Below, piece by piece: positions 62,643 through 64,000 of a stretch of 64,000 bases of DNA. Source of the DNA: Telmatospirillum sp. (lineage in GTDB: Bacteria > Pseudomonadota > Alphaproteobacteria > CACIAM-22H2). How positions within the stretch are numbered: position 1 is the stretch's first letter; every line of letters starts with the position of its first letter. Below the pieces are notes generated by a model. That model did not search any database and was not told where the DNA came from. It saw nothing but the letters and a program-made list of their open reading frames with translations. The stretch is from contig JADCGL010000010.1 in the NCBI GenBank assembly GCA_020248985.1, positions 1 through 64,000 on the forward strand, written 5' to 3'. The position numbers were made by a program, and so were the translations under genes.

Positions 62643-63980
62643 CTAGTTGAGTTTTGCGGCGACCAGATAGCCCGGCTGGTCGTAGCCGCCTTCGCGACGA
62701 AACACTTCGGATGCAAAGGTTTCAAGCGCAAAGCCTGCGGCGGCTAGCGCTTGCTCGGCATGCGCGCGCATATGCACGTAGCGCCCCGAGGGGCCTACGC
62801 CCCAGCCTTGGGCCGCACGCGCGTCGCCCGGATCCATCGCCTCGAGCGTGAAAATGAGTCGTCCCTGGCGACGCAGGCATGCGGCGGCTGCCGCGCACAA
62901 GGGTGCCAGATCGCCGAAATACACGAACACGTCTGCCGCCACGGCGAGGTCGTACTGGCCGCGATGGGCGTTCATGTCCGCCATCGCTTCGCCGACGCGC
63001 AGATCCGCGTAGAGGCCGCGCGCTTGGGCACGGGCGAGCATGGCCGGCGACAGATCGACGCCGTCCAAGCGGCTGGCGTAGGGGCGCAGATGCGGGGCGG
63101 CGAGGCCCGTCCCGCAGCCGACATCGAGGATCGACAATTGCGCGTTCGGCGCTCCGTACATGGCGGCAAGATAGGCGCCGATCGCCTGTGGCGCGCGGTA
63201 GCCGAGATCGGCCAGAGTTTCTTCGAAGGCGGGAGCGAACATGTCGAACGCGTTGCGCAGATACTCGTCGCCCGCGCGTGTCGGCGCATCGCTTTGGGTG
63301 AGGGCGGCGAACCAATGGCGCGCCATCGGATTGTCGGGATGGGCTCGGCGCCAGGCGCGCACGCGCGCATCGGCGTCGCGCGCACCGGCCGCATCGCGGC
63401 GGGCAAGGGCATAGAGCGCGGTGCCGTAGTTCGAATGCACCTGGATGCTCGCGGGTGCGAGGGCCAGCGCGCGTTCGTAGTGGCCGAGCGCCGCCTCGAG
63501 ATTTCCGCGCCGCTGTTCGAGATTGCCGAGATTGTTGAGCGGATCTGGATTGGCGGGATTGATCTCGCTTGCCGTGCGGTAGGCGGCGGCGGCCGCATCG
63601 GTCTGTCCGAGGGCCGACAAAGCGGCCCCGCGCGCGGCATGCGCCATCGCCGAGCGCGCATTGAAGCCGATTGCCTGGTCGGATGCCGAAAGTGCGCCCG
63701 CCGCGTCGCCGGACGCGAGCCGAACGGCGGAAAGATTGGCGAGCATTTCGGGGTTGTTCGGCAATAGCGCGATGGCCGCACCAATGCGGGCGAGGGCCGT
63801 CGCATGGTCGCCGCGCGCGTGCGCCACAAGGCCGCTCAGATGCAGCGCATCGACGTTTTTGGGGGCAACCGCCAGGACCTCGCTATAGCAGGCCAGCGCG
63901 CCGTCGAGATCGCCCTGCTGGTGGCGCAGAAACCCGGCCGACAGTTTGGCGTGCAAGCTGGCTGCATCGGGGGCGGGCAT
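62643..63980 (-). CDS. TPR-containing SAM-dependent methyltransferase
   Basis: A 445-residue protein joining TPR repeats (about residues 5-185, from LHAKLSAGFLRHQQGDLDGA to YERALALAPASIQVHSNYGT) to a class I methyltransferase domain (about 235-445). The SAM-binding motif I is LSILDVGCGTGLAAPHLRPY, with DGVDLSPAMLARAQ next. The same TPR-plus-enzyme design occurs in both glycosyltransferases nearby, suggesting that the TPR part binds a shared protein substrate. Flagellin methylation is therefore an attractive but unproven guess. The gene is complete, starting at the ATG at 63980. Confidence 0.82.
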   Translation of the reverse strand: MPAPDAASLHAKLSAGFLRHQQGDLDGALACYSEVLAVAPKNVDALHLSGLVAHARGDHATALARIGAAIALLPNNPEMLANLSAVRLASGDAAGALSASDQAIGFNARSAMAHAARGAALSALGQTDAAAAAYRTASEINPANPDPLNNLGNLEQRRGNLEAALGHYERALALAPASIQVHSNYGTALYALARRDAAGARDADARVRAWRRAHPDNPMARHWFAALTQSDAPTRAGDEYLRNAFDMFAPAFEETLADLGYRAPQAIGAYLAAMYGAPNAQLSILDVGCGTGLAAPHLRPYASRLDGVDLSPAMLARAQARGLYADLRVGEAMADMNAHRGQYDLAVAADVFVYFGDLAPLCAAAAACLRRQGRLIFTLEAMDPGDARAAQGWGVGPSGRYVHMRAHAEQALAAAGFALETFASEVFRREGGYDQPGYLVAAKLN

Positions 63981-64000
63981 TAGACCCTGCGCGCGGCCGG

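Overview
The window is GC-rich, densely coding chromosomal DNA from an alphaproteobacterium. The gene order fits Rhodospirillales-like lineages: pdhA-pdhB-pdhC-lpdA-lipA-COQ10-like, then cinA-pgpA-ispDF, then dusB-ntrB-ntrC-ntrY-ntrX-dat-hfq-hflX. FlaF/FlbT, FlbD and a SciP-type DUF1153 protein are alphaproteobacterial flagellar regulators. No tRNA, rRNA, IS element, phage gene or CRISPR array was recognised. The placement rests on synteny and family content, not on a database search.

Layout. (1) 1-3509: end of a heme-utilisation operon (HemS, HmuT, HmuU, HmuV). (2) 3569-5544: a DUF6152/DUF6644 pair, a convergent FixJ-like regulator and a small protein of unknown function. (3) 5589-8131: a tight three-gene redox module made of an NAD(P)H-type flavin/2Fe-2S reductase, a His-rich membrane protein and an octaheme c-type cytochrome. 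(4) 8382-16310: pyruvate dehydrogenase complex, lipoate synthase, a COQ10-like protein and a pirin, interrupted by one AT-rich orphan gene at 13562-14005. (5) 16320-18491 (minus): CinA C-domain, PgpA, IspDF. (6) 18560-31595 (plus): small DUF1330 protein, CcsA-like protein, DusB, the two nitrogen-type two-component pairs NtrBC and NtrYX, an aminotransferase, a HAD phosphatase, Hfq, HflX and an aspartoacylase-like enzyme. (7) 31638-33801: groESL with promoter, CIRCE operator and terminator.

(8) 34060-63980 is a flagellar and chemotaxis region. On the minus strand fliF, a FliG-N-only gene, fliH, fliN, flbD, flhA, flhF, a fleN/flhG-like gene and a second FliK-like gene form one compact early operon (47021 to 36867). 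Upstream, also on the minus strand, fliK, flgD, a gene of unknown function and sciP form a second unit. Next come a TPR-GT41 glycosyltransferase (minus), then flaF, flgK, flgL and flgE (plus), a GNAT protein (minus), a second TPR-GT41 glycosyltransferase, flbT, a DUF1217 gene and a small gene (plus), and a TPR-methyltransferase (minus). No flagellin gene lies in the window.

Likely circuit (inference): CtrA-type control of early genes; FlbD with sigma-54 switching on later genes (a strong -24/-12 site precedes flgK and a weaker one precedes fliK-flgD-sciP); SciP feeding back on CtrA; FlaF/FlbT tuning flagellin; and the TPR-GT41 proteins, which resemble Caulobacter FlmG, glycosylating flagellin. 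The most notable oddities are the FliG-N-only gene in the fliG slot, the redox trio, the AT-rich gene that also appears to have replaced the 5' end of lipA, and a deleted remnant of a chemoreceptor gene.
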